64,000 nucleotides of DNA, from positions 124,001 to 188,000 of the forward strand of contig NZ_RAPY01000005.1 of the NCBI RefSeq assembly GCF_003610355.1. The letters run 5' to 3'. Made by a program: the position numbers and the translations under genes. The notes under the pieces were generated by a model. That model was not told where the DNA came from, searched no databases, and was given only the letters and a program-made list of their open reading frames with translations. Shown piece after piece: positions 36,099 to 43,963 of the stretch. This stretch comes from Sphingobacterium detergens. Lineage in GTDB: Bacteria > Bacteroidota > Bacteroidia > Sphingobacteriales > Sphingobacteriaceae. The first letter of the stretch is position 1; every line of letters starts with the position of its first letter.

Positions 36099-37013
36099 AT
36101 GAAAAGTTCAACTCTTGGTTTTTGGTTGCCGATAGGCATGATTGTAGGTCTTTTGTGGGCCTGTGATGGAAATAATAAATCAAAAAAAGAAAGTAACGAA
36201 ACAATACCGCAAAAAGCGAGTGCCATGAGTACCGCAGATAGTAGCTTGTTACATTTCTGGGATAAATTCGACATGAAAGACACTGCTCAGGTTAAAAATC
36301 CAGACAAAGGAGAGCAGCAACTCGCTGATTTTATCGGATTATTATCAAAAACACCTGATTCCGCTATGCGAGACAAAGCGGTAGACCTGATGTTAGACAA
36401 AGCCAAATCCAATAGAACCAGTTTCGACTACTTCATCAAACTATACGACCGTTATCTCTATGATGGTAATTCACCGATGCGAAATGACATCATCTACGAG
36501 TCTGTTCTACGTTATATGATCAAAACAGATTTATTATCGGATCTGGAGAAAGAGGCCTATAGACCTGTCTACAAGTTAGTGTTGCGTAATAAGGTAGGTC
36601 AACCCGCTGAGGATTTTAGCTATGAGCTGGCCAATGGGACAAAACAGAAACTATCACAAACTAAAGGAAAATTCACCTTTTTGATCTTTTATGACCCCGA
36701 TTGTGCCCATTGTAAGGAGACGATTCACCAACTCCGTGATACGCCACAATTGGTTGAGTTATTCTCGCAACTACAAGTGCAAGTATTAGCCATCGACCCT
36801 TGGGGAGATCGCAGTAAATGGAAAAATTATATGCCAGAAATGTCCGAAAAATGGATCAATGGTTTTGATACCGATAGCAAGATACTGTCGTTCAACTTGT
36901 ATGACCTCAAGGCATCTCCAACAATATATCTGTTGGATGAAAACAAGAAAGTCCTATTAAAAGACACGTATTTACAACCAGTGATCCAATATTTTGTTCA
37001 ACCCAATCAATAA
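36099..37013 (+). CDS. Thioredoxin-like lipoprotein (TlpA/DUF5106-like)
   Basis: This 304-residue protein has a lipoprotein signal ending GLLWAC, with Cys22 as the lipidated residue. The middle is helical (about residues 55-160), resembling DUF5106. The C-terminal half is a thioredoxin fold with the active site CAHC at 202-205, preceded by FLIFYDPD, and a cis-Pro in KASPTIYLL. It would act on thiols in the periplasm. The stop codon is 3 bases before the S26-like peptidase, so it belongs to the cassette that follows and might reduce or form a disulfide in the exported product. Confidence 0.88.
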   Translation: MKSSTLGFWLPIGMIVGLLWACDGNNKSKKESNETIPQKASAMSTADSSLLHFWDKFDMKDTAQVKNPDKGEQQLADFIGLLSKTPDSAMRDKAVDLMLDKAKSNRTSFDYFIKLYDRYLYDGNSPMRNDIIYESVLRYMIKTDLLSDLEKEAYRPVYKLVLRNKVGQPAEDFSYELANGTKQKLSQTKGKFTFLIFYDPDCAHCKETIHQLRDTPQLVELFSQLQVQVLAIDPWGDRSKWKNYMPEMSEKWINGFDTDSKILSFNLYDLKASPTIYLLDENKKVLLKDTYLQPVIQYFVQPNQ

Positions 37014-37016
37014 TAT

Positions 37017-37487
37017 ATGGCTGAACATTCGGAAGACAATAAGACACGTGTTATCTCCAATGAGCTCTATTTTACCGAAGTACAAGGTATGCTAAATGAG
37101 GGCAAGGAAGTTCGTATCCGTATCAAAGGCGGGAGCATGCGTCCTTTTATTGATGACGGAGACAGCGTTTTATTACAGGCTTATCGCGGTGAACCTTTGC
37201 AACTAGGCAGTAATATATTGGCCAAACATGAGGGGAAATATGTTTTTCACCGTTATGTAGGAGAAAAGAATACGCAGATCGTATTAGCAGGCGATGGCAA
37301 TCTTGTATTGCGGGAGTATATAAGTAGCAAAGATATTATTGCGGTCGCTTCTATTCATTTTCCACAAAACTCAGCATTGGAAATTAATTTAAATCGTAGT
37401 TGGGCGAGATTACGCGGTTTAGGATGGTATCATATTCGTCTGCTACGCCGGGTTATTGCAAAACTGAAACGCTTAATAGCCCGATAG
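37017..37487 (+). CDS. S24/S26-type peptidase with Ser/His pair
   Basis: This 156-residue protein contains the signal-peptidase-like box KGGSMRPFIDDGD with the candidate nucleophile Ser40. The second box, KYVFHRY, places a His at residue 78 where bacterial SPase I has Lys, giving the Ser/His arrangement of the ER and archaeal type. No clear N-terminal membrane helix is visible; the C-terminus is strongly basic (RLLRRVIAKLKRLIAR). In a cassette with PqqD and an exporter it is a good candidate for removal of a leader peptide. Confidence 0.82.
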   Translation: MAEHSEDNKTRVISNELYFTEVQGMLNEGKEVRIRIKGGSMRPFIDDGDSVLLQAYRGEPLQLGSNILAKHEGKYVFHRYVGEKNTQIVLAGDGNLVLREYISSKDIIAVASIHFPQNSALEINLNRSWARLRGLGWYHIRLLRRVIAKLKRLIAR

Positions 37488-37551
37488 AGCAGATCCTACT
37501 GAAGAAACTGAAATCTATAACGACAAATAAAAAGGTTGAAAAAATAATTAT

Positions 37552-37559
37552 TAACTTTG
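37552..37559 (+). promoter_or_regulatory. Candidate -7 promoter element upstream of the PqqD-like gene
   Basis: TAACTTTG matches TAnnTTTG. It lies 158 bases before the ATG at 37718 and 64 bases after the peptidase stop. The -33 element is not at the right distance, so confidence is low. Confidence 0.3.
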
Positions 37560-37593
37560 ATTTTACTTATTCTATTTAACCCTAATACGTGAT

Positions 37594-37633
37594 ATACCCA
37601 AATACGATAAACAAGTAAGAAAAATTTGGGTAT
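37594..37633. repeat. 10-bp inverted repeat upstream of the PqqD-like gene
   Basis: ATACCCAAAT at 37594-37603 pairs perfectly with ATTTGGGTAT at 37624-37633 across a 20-base loop. No T-run follows, so it is more likely an operator or an mRNA element than a terminator. Confidence 0.5.
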
Positions 37634-37717
37634 TCAATAGGATATTAAAACCGCCGAAGGCAGCATGAGTATATTAAAAAAGGAAAATTAGCTCATGAAT
37701 AAACAGATAATTTATAT

Positions 37718-37987
37718 ATGAAATTAAGATCGGATTTAGTATTGAGAACAATTGGTTCAGATCATTTAATTGTTGACCCGAGTCAGGATATGGTTGATTT
37801 ATCAACGGTATACACACTAAACAGCACTGCAGCATGGCTTTGGGAGCAATTAAAAGAAAAAGAGTTTGACACGACCACAATCGTTAAACTACTCTGTGAA
37901 AACTATGAGGTGGAAGAGGAACAAGCACAATCCGATGCTAAAGTTTTACTTGCGGATTTTGAGAAACAAGGACTATTGGAAAAATAA
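37718..37987 (+). CDS. PqqD-like peptide-binding protein (RRE)
   Basis: This 89-residue protein has the size and winged-helix pattern of PqqD, the recognition element that holds the leader of a ribosomally made peptide. The beta strands run through VLRTIGSDHLIVDP and VYTLNSTAAWLWEQL, the latter being the family signature, followed by three helices ending VLLADFEKQGLLEK. It precedes the ABC exporter by 21 bases. PqqD-like proteins also occur with HprK-related kinases in polysaccharide loci, without a known precursor. Confidence 0.9.
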   Translation: MKLRSDLVLRTIGSDHLIVDPSQDMVDLSTVYTLNSTAAWLWEQLKEKEFDTTTIVKLLCENYEVEEEQAQSDAKVLLADFEKQGLLEK

Positions 37988-38008
37988 CCTTTCCATTGAT
38001 CTATCCAA

Positions 38009-39637
38009 ATGAACAACAACAGCCTGAAACAACATGCGCGCTGGGCATGGTCAGTCAGCGATGGTTACCGCGGTAGATTGCTCCTATACTTTGTATTGGA
38101 ACTGATCTGTATCGGTCTTTCCCTGATCTTTGTATACCTGTCCAAAAAAGCAGTTGATGTGGCGACTTCCCCGGGAGTATTATCCCTTAAGTGGCTGTTG
38201 ATCGGCATTATTGGAAGCATCACGCTAAATGTGGCTATAAAAGGCTATTCAGGCCGTCTTCTGGAGCGTGTCAAGCTCATGCTTACACTCCAACTGCAAC
38301 GAACCATGCTCGATGCACAGATGTTATCCGTATGGAAACTGATCAAAAACTGGCATACAGGTGATATCCAGATCCGGATTCAGACTGACTGTGAAGAAGT
38401 TGCCAATACCATTGCCAATATGGTGCTTTCCTTTGTATTGACTATTATCCAACTATTGGCTTCGGTCGGCTTCTTATGGTATATGGATCCGATGCTTGCG
38501 CTTATGATCCTGGCCATATCACCTCTATTTGTATTTTCAAAGATTTACTTCCGCAGAATGCGCAAATTGAGCAAGGAGGTAAAAGAGGAGGAAAGTAATT
38601 TTTCAAAAGTTCTCCAGGAAAATTTACGTTTCCGTTTGCTTATCCGCGCCATGGGCATTTTCCCAAAAAGGAGGGCAAAATTGACAGCAAGTCAGCAGCA
38701 GCTTTTCTTACTGAAAATGCGTCAGATTAATTTTTCAACCTATACCCAGGGCGCTATGAAAGTCGCCATGAATGCAGGATATTTGGTCGCCTTCATCTGG
38801 GGAGTCTATCGGCTACAATCCGGACAGATTACTTTTGGAACAATGACGGCCTTTTTGCAATTGGTCGCTCGAATTCAAACACCAATTCTTGCATTGATTG
38901 CTTATATTCCAGGTTTTGTTCGCTTTCGGGTATCTGCAGATCGGCTACTGGAATTACAAGAAGGTGAGATTGAACCTCAAGTAAAACAGGAGCGCCTGAA
39001 CAAAACAGAAGAACTGCGCATCACCGACCTATCCTTTCGTTACGAGGACAAATGGGTACTGCAGCAGTTAAACCTTTCCCTCAAAGTGGGTGAACCAACA
39101 GCAATTATTGGTCCCAGTGGAAAAGGAAAGACCACCTTAATCCGTCTATTGTTATCACTGCTCAAAGCTGAAAAAGGCGATATCACATTGGTAGACATAG
39201 ATGGAGAACGATCGCTGGAGGCAAAACATCGCGTCAATTTTGCCTATATCCCACAGGGCAATTCACTCTTTAGCGGAACAATACGGGAAAATCTTCTCCT
39301 CCATGTGAAAGAAGACGGAGTGCTAGATATAGAACAGGCGCTATGGTTGGCCTGTGCAGAATTTGTATTTGACTTTCCAGATGGCGTTGATACCCTCGTA
39401 GGGGAATCCGGTATGGGTTTATCCGAGGGACAAGCGCAACGTATCGCTATTGCCCGCGCGCTGATGCACGATGGTGATATCTGGCTCTTTGACGAAGTAA
39501 CCTCTGCATTAGATAGAACGACTTCAGATATGCTTACACAACGCCTGCTCGAATATGGAAAACATAAAATATGTCTATTTGTAACACACGACTTACATCT
39601 CGCAGATAAATGCCAACACCGCATCTACCTCGATTAA
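38009..39637 (+). CDS. ABC exporter, fused membrane and ATPase domains
   Basis: This 542-residue half-transporter has six predicted membrane helices (about residues 20-300) and an ATPase domain. Walker A is GPSGKGKTT at 368-376, the signature is LSEGQ at 471-475 in place of LSGGQ, Walker B is IWLFDE with Glu496, and the H-loop is LFVTHD. No C39 peptidase domain is present, so any leader must be removed by another enzyme, such as the S26-like protein upstream. It resembles the exporters of lasso-type and other peptide clusters. Confidence 0.93.
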   Translation: MNNNSLKQHARWAWSVSDGYRGRLLLYFVLELICIGLSLIFVYLSKKAVDVATSPGVLSLKWLLIGIIGSITLNVAIKGYSGRLLERVKLMLTLQLQRTMLDAQMLSVWKLIKNWHTGDIQIRIQTDCEEVANTIANMVLSFVLTIIQLLASVGFLWYMDPMLALMILAISPLFVFSKIYFRRMRKLSKEVKEEESNFSKVLQENLRFRLLIRAMGIFPKRRAKLTASQQQLFLLKMRQINFSTYTQGAMKVAMNAGYLVAFIWGVYRLQSGQITFGTMTAFLQLVARIQTPILALIAYIPGFVRFRVSADRLLELQEGEIEPQVKQERLNKTEELRITDLSFRYEDKWVLQQLNLSLKVGEPTAIIGPSGKGKTTLIRLLLSLLKAEKGDITLVDIDGERSLEAKHRVNFAYIPQGNSLFSGTIRENLLLHVKEDGVLDIEQALWLACAEFVFDFPDGVDTLVGESGMGLSEGQAQRIAIARALMHDGDIWLFDEVTSALDRTTSDMLTQRLLEYGKHKICLFVTHDLHLADKCQHRIYLD

Positions 39638-39757
39638 TGTACTAGCAGTGATTAGCAAATACAAATAGTTATGAAAAAAATCTGGGCATACCAATAAATA
39701 TAAAAGACGAACCGAGCCTTCAAGCTCATGAAGTAATTATTACATAGGAACTGAATT

Positions 39758-40672
39758 ATGAATATAACGAATTCACCTGAGTTATCTCAAACCCGCTACC
39801 GCATCGCTGACTTAATCTTGGAGTTTAACCATCCAACTCATATTGCTTTGAATCATATCCTGGGTTCCTTTCGGGATTTTCAGATCGGTATTGCTGACGA
39901 TAAAGCTGATATTACAATTAATATCAGTCTAGAAAAAGCACCAGTAACAGCGGATATGGGGTTATTGCGGACAGATGAGTCTATTGCTTGGGGAGATCGC
40001 TTTCGTTTTTATGAGAAGGAGGACACATTTATTACGACAATAGTAAATGATAACGGAAATGGAACTTGGTATCAGTATAGCAACCGCAACTTTGAGCGAT
40101 CTACGATTTATGTTCCTGAGAGCTCAGCAGCTGAACAGAGTGCTGTAATTACCTGGATGTCCATGATGATATTCGGCCAAGCCAGCCTTCTACATGAGAC
40201 CATTATGATCCATGCCTCCGTGGTCAATCATCAAGGTACTGGAATCGCATTTTTAGGGAAAAGTGGAACCGGAAAAAGTACGCATAGTAGACTATGGCTT
40301 ACCCATATTCCCAACACTGTATTGCTCAATGATGATAATCCGGCTGTCCGAATAACAGCGGAGGGCATTTTTATCTATGGAACACCATGGAGTGGCAAGA
40401 CCCCTTGTTATATAAATGAACGATTACCACTAAAAGCCTTTGTCCGGTTACAGCAGGCTCCGACCAATACCTTTACCTGGCAACCAGGACTCAAAGGCTT
40501 TGTTGCTGTTTTACCAAGTTGCACAGCAATCCGATGGAATAAAGATCTCTTTGCGAGTATGAATACAATTTTGGAAAAAATTGTAGGTGAAATACCGGTA
40601 GGTTATTTACAATGCTTGCCCGACGCGGCTGCTGCCCAGCTGTGTCATTCATTCATATTTGGCAGTAAATAG
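39758..40672 (+). CDS. HprK-like kinase domain protein
   Basis: This 304-residue protein has a C-terminal kinase domain of the HPr kinase/PEP carboxykinase type. The P-loop is GKSGTGKS at 167-174, preceded by the conserved HASVV with His152, and followed by LLNDDNP with Asp192 and Asp193 for metal and phosphoryl transfer. The N-terminal half has no HPr kinase regulatory domain. Related stand-alone kinases modify serine in lasso peptides or occur beside PqqD in polysaccharide loci. Its substrate here is unknown. It is the last gene of the cassette, 120 bases after the exporter. Confidence 0.88.
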   Translation: MNITNSPELSQTRYRIADLILEFNHPTHIALNHILGSFRDFQIGIADDKADITINISLEKAPVTADMGLLRTDESIAWGDRFRFYEKEDTFITTIVNDNGNGTWYQYSNRNFERSTIYVPESSAAEQSAVITWMSMMIFGQASLLHETIMIHASVVNHQGTGIAFLGKSGTGKSTHSRLWLTHIPNTVLLNDDNPAVRITAEGIFIYGTPWSGKTPCYINERLPLKAFVRLQQAPTNTFTWQPGLKGFVAVLPSCTAIRWNKDLFASMNTILEKIVGEIPVGYLQCLPDAAAAQLCHSFIFGSK

Positions 40673-40699
40673 TTCGTATTGAGATTTCTAATAAACTAA

Positions 40700-40734
40700 G
40701 AGGTCACAGGATGACTTAATTATCCTGTGACCTC
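40700..40734 (+). terminator. Hairpin after the HprK-like gene
   Basis: GAGGTCACAGGAT (40700-40712) pairs with ATCCTGTGACCTC (40722-40734) across a 9-base loop. No strong T-run follows. It lies between convergent genes and could end both transcripts. Confidence 0.6.
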
Positions 40735-40789
40735 CATATCTCTCATAGCTATTCTCATACTTGCTCTCTTCGCAAGTAGCAACACTAAC

Positions 40790-42355
40790 TTATTTACTCC
40801 TTGTCTTGATCATGCCCCGCTCTGGCCTTGTATGCATTTTGCCCTGATCCACTGTTTGGATCGTACGTGCAGAAATACTGCGCATAGCCGCTCGAGATTT
40901 ACTTGTGGGAGCTGCATCAGCTAAAGCCGTTGCCAGCATTTTCTCCTTAGGATCTCCGACATCAGCTGAAACATCGTCACCGATACCGCTCTTATCAGGA
41001 ACTAGACCGTCCCAATAATCACGCAGACCAGATTCAGTTCCCTTGTTATATTTCTCGCCTAGATTTCCGCGTGAATTCTTCAGAATAAATGAAGCCGGCC
41101 AATAAGATACTTTGTCCCGGACTTTCTGCTCGAAAAACCCTACGGGCTTACCGTAGGTTCTGGATTCAGTGGCTATAATCTGAACTGGAAGATGCGGAGT
41201 AAGTACGTTGACCAGCATCTCAGCCGCTGAAGCAGTCTCTTCGCTCACTAAGAAATAAACCTTATTAAGATTTAACGTACTTAGTCCGTCAAAGTAGGTA
41301 TCATGCATATTCAGTTGATCTCTTAAGTTCTTTGCTGCATCCGACTGCATATACTTATTCATTTCATAAGTCAGCATCAGTTTACCTTTGGTCTTGGCGC
41401 CGCCGATCTTATCCGCAACATAGATAGCCGCATCTACATAGCCCCCGCCATTGTAACGCAGATCAACAATCAGGCTTTTGATCTGTTTGGCTTCATATTG
41501 GGCAAAGGCCGCATCAATATTCTTCTGATTTTGATTGTTACTGCCAATCTCCTCAAAAGAAGATAAGGCCAGATAACCGACATTATTATTACTGTTGAGA
41601 TAGATCGTATCCTTGTAGATCGGATTGATCACATACGAATTGTTATAGCTCATCGGTTTTTCGAACAGCTTATTATCCGCACGTTTCACCTGCAATGTAA
41701 GATTTGCGGCATCCAATGCCGAATTGATATTATTCCGCAAGCGGCTGTAGGCTGCTGGATCTTTCACTTGACAGGTACCGCCCGCGTCAGGACAGCTGAC
41801 TTCGATCGAATAATTTTCCTTGTCATTATTGACAGCTGTAATGATATCTGCGCGTTTAAACCCCGCCAATTGCGCTGGAGAGCCCCCTTCAACAAAGGAA
41901 ATATAGGGCCGCGCAGTCTTACTATCTAGCGAAAACCATTGTACTGAGATGCCATAGCCTTCGTTATTATCCATCTTTGTACTGGCCTGCTCGGCGATAT
42001 TGTAGCCGTTGATCCCTTCCATAAAGGAAAAGCGGTCAAAAACACCCGCATATCCTGCGGCAATATGGACTGGTGTCAGCCTTTTGAGTGCATCAAGCAC
42101 GTTACTCGCCGAACCATATTGATCGGTATACTGAGCCGGATTTTTTAAATAATCCGGAATAGATCCATCCGCCCATACGGAATAAAGCTTATAATATTTA
42201 TAAATATCGTCTTTAATAAGCTGACCTTCGGTACGGTCAGTTGGTTCCGGCTCCGGTTCGGGTTTTGGATTATCCTTTTTACAGGAAAGAACAGTAAGTC
42301 CGATCAGCGCTATCGCTGCCCAACGCCCTACTTGCTTTAGAGGCACTATGTTCAT
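40790..42355 (-). CDS. S41-family protease, lipoprotein
   Basis: This 521-residue protein has a lipoprotein signal ending LTVLSC. A PDZ-like segment runs from GISVQWFSLDS to SPAQLAGFKRADIITAVNN. The protease core contains VDLRYNGGGYVD and EETASAAEMLVN, with the nucleophile Ser in the latter, then a GKPVGF segment where a Lys is expected. It is a periplasmic or outer-membrane-attached member of the C-terminal processing protease family. The longer frame begins with TTG; ATG at 42355 fits the signal and promoter. Confidence 0.9.
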   Translation of the reverse strand: MNIVPLKQVGRWAAIALIGLTVLSCKKDNPKPEPEPEPTDRTEGQLIKDDIYKYYKLYSVWADGSIPDYLKNPAQYTDQYGSASNVLDALKRLTPVHIAAGYAGVFDRFSFMEGINGYNIAEQASTKMDNNEGYGISVQWFSLDSKTARPYISFVEGGSPAQLAGFKRADIITAVNNDKENYSIEVSCPDAGGTCQVKDPAAYSRLRNNINSALDAANLTLQVKRADNKLFEKPMSYNNSYVINPIYKDTIYLNSNNNVGYLALSSFEEIGSNNQNQKNIDAAFAQYEAKQIKSLIVDLRYNGGGYVDAAIYVADKIGGAKTKGKLMLTYEMNKYMQSDAAKNLRDQLNMHDTYFDGLSTLNLNKVYFLVSEETASAAEMLVNVLTPHLPVQIIATESRTYGKPVGFFEQKVRDKVSYWPASFILKNSRGNLGEKYNKGTESGLRDYWDGLVPDKSGIGDDVSADVGDPKEKMLATALADAAPTSKSRAAMRSISARTIQTVDQGKMHTRPERGMIKTRSK

Positions 42356-42376
42356 ATGTTGAAGCAATTTGTAAAA

Positions 42377-42384
42377 CAAATATA
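42377..42384 (-). promoter_or_regulatory. Candidate -7 promoter element for the S41 protease gene
   Basis: TATATTTG on the minus strand matches TAnnTTTG and ends 21 bases before the ATG at 42355. The -33 region falls in the intergenic repeat at 42391 and shows no clear TTTG. Confidence 0.45.
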
Positions 42385-42390
42385 GATATT

Positions 42391-42421
42391 AGTATTGAGT
42401 AGTTAGTATTGAGTATTGAGA
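42391..42421 (+). repeat. Intergenic repeat, copy 1 (AGTATTGAG family)
   Basis: This is an internally repetitive tract built on AGTATTGAG and TAGTTAGTATTGAG. An inverted copy lies at 43857-43892, so the two bracket rarA. They match at nearly every base over about 31 bases. Confidence 0.75.
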
Positions 42422-42445
42422 TTTTGTAGTGGCATTTTTACTTTC

Positions 42446-43726
42446 TCAATATCTATATTTCTCTTTCCACTTGTCCCGAAGGCTCTGTCGGACCTTCTCC
42501 TCCTGAGGATTTTGTCCTGGTTCGTATAATTTTACACCACTAACCTCTTTGGGTAGAAATTCCTGTAACACAAAGTTCCCAGGATATGCATGTGCATATT
42601 TATATTCGGCTCCATAGTTGAGCTCCTTCATCAGTTTAGTCGGTGCATTACGGATATGTAAGGGAACCGACAGATCCCCGGTTTGTTTCACGAGCGCCTG
42701 CGCCTTATTAATGGCTTCATAGGATGCATTACTCTTGACCGAAGTTGCAAGATAAATGACGGTTTGCGAAAGAATAATGCGTGATTCGGGCCATCCGATG
42801 ACGTTCACCGCCTGGAAACAGTTATTCGCCAACAAGAGCGCATTGGGATTGGCATTGCCAATATCTTCAGAGGCCAAAATCAATAACCTACGCGCAATAA
42901 ATGAAGGGTCTTCTCCCCCTTCGATCATTCGGGCAAGCCAGTATACGGCAGCGTTCGGATCAGATCCTCGTATAGATTTTATAAAAGCTGAAATAATATC
43001 ATAATGTTGTTCCCCAGCTTTGTCATAGATCGCCATATTCTGTTGCACCTGCTTCAGCACAAAAGCATTGCTAATGGATTCCTTATGGAGAACTGCGGCA
43101 TTGACAACAAGTTCAAGCACATTCAACAGCTTTCGTGCATCACCACCGGACAAGCGTAACAGCGCTTCATACTCTTCAACAGCAATCGCTTGCTTTTGGA
43201 GATACTCGTCCTCATGAAGCGCCTTTTGAACCAGACCGATAAGATCTGCCTCTGAGAGATGCTCCAGTACATAGACCTGACAACGGGATAACAAAGCGGA
43301 TATAACCTCGAATGAAGGGTTTTCAGTTGTCGCGCCAATCAGTGTCACCAAACCGCGCTCAACGGCTCCCAGTAGCGAATCCTGTTGGGATTTGGAAAAA
43401 CGATGTATCTCATCAATAAACAGAATTGGCTGATCCTGATTGAAATTCATCAGTCGCTCGGCTTTATCAATGACCTCCCGGATATCTTTTACCCCAGCCT
43501 GAATTGCACTCAGGGCAAAGAAAGGTCTATCCAGCTCCTTGGCAATCAACAGCGCTAAACTTGTCTTTCCAACACCTGGAGGCCCCCATAATATCATTGA
43601 AGGGATATTCTTTTGTTGGATCGCATGATAAAGTACTGCATCGGGACCAACAATATGCTGCTGCCCCACATAATCTTTCAATTGATGTGGTCGTAATCGT
43701 TCTGCAAGAGGGATACGTGTTGCCAT
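42446..43726 (-). CDS. rarA: Replication-associated recombination protein A (RarA/MgsA)
   Basis: This 426-residue AAA+ ATPase acts at stalled replication forks. Walker A is WGPPGVGKTSL, Walker B is FIDEIHRF, and sensor 1 is GATTENPSFE. The C-terminal part contains SIRGSDPNAAVYWLARMI, the signature of the RarA tetramerisation region. Length and order match the family throughout. It is a solitary gene bracketed by inverted copies of an intergenic repeat. Confidence 0.96.
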   Translation of the reverse strand: MATRIPLAERLRPHQLKDYVGQQHIVGPDAVLYHAIQQKNIPSMILWGPPGVGKTSLALLIAKELDRPFFALSAIQAGVKDIREVIDKAERLMNFNQDQPILFIDEIHRFSKSQQDSLLGAVERGLVTLIGATTENPSFEVISALLSRCQVYVLEHLSEADLIGLVQKALHEDEYLQKQAIAVEEYEALLRLSGGDARKLLNVLELVVNAAVLHKESISNAFVLKQVQQNMAIYDKAGEQHYDIISAFIKSIRGSDPNAAVYWLARMIEGGEDPSFIARRLLILASEDIGNANPNALLLANNCFQAVNVIGWPESRIILSQTVIYLATSVKSNASYEAINKAQALVKQTGDLSVPLHIRNAPTKLMKELNYGAEYKYAHAYPGNFVLQEFLPKEVSGVKLYEPGQNPQEEKVRQSLRDKWKEKYRY

Positions 43727-43856
43727 AGTACAAATTTAAAAATTAAACCCTACAATAACTAAATATTTTAGTGTAGTCTGATGAAGTATACCCAAGCAGT
43801 GGGCGTGTAACTAAAAAAGAAAATAATCGGTAAGCCACAGGCTTGTACCACCAAGG

Positions 43857-43892
43857 TCTCAATACTCAATACTAACTACTTAATACTCAAAA
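43857..43892 (-). repeat. Intergenic repeat, copy 2 (inverted relative to copy 1)
   Basis: Read on the minus strand this tract is again AGTATT-based and shares about 29 of 31 aligned bases with the tract at 42391-42421, in opposite orientation. It lies 72 bases upstream of the plus-strand TPR gene. Confidence 0.75.
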
Positions 43893-43963
43893 AACACTTT
43901 AACATTTTTTCACACAATTTTTCTTCATATTTGCATTAGACGTTAATTGACGCGTAATAATGA

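Noticed and set aside
37561..37668. Possible short precursor ending RILKPPKAA upstream of the PqqD gene
   Set aside because: The frame has no ATG, GTG or TTG after its upstream stop at 37558. It is kept only as part of the shared-leader observation.
37674..37880. Minus-strand frame over the PqqD start
   Set aside because: It is antisense to a well-supported PqqD-like gene and starts within it.
36099..40672. Complete lasso-peptide cluster
   Set aside because: PqqD, exporter and kinase are present, but the asparagine-synthetase-like cyclase, the B2 transglutaminase-like peptidase and the precursor are all missing.
43731..43738. TAAATTTG as a rarA promoter implying a leaderless mRNA
   Set aside because: It matches TAnnTTTG but ends only 4 bases before the ATG and lacks a -33 element at the right distance; not strong enough to list as a feature.
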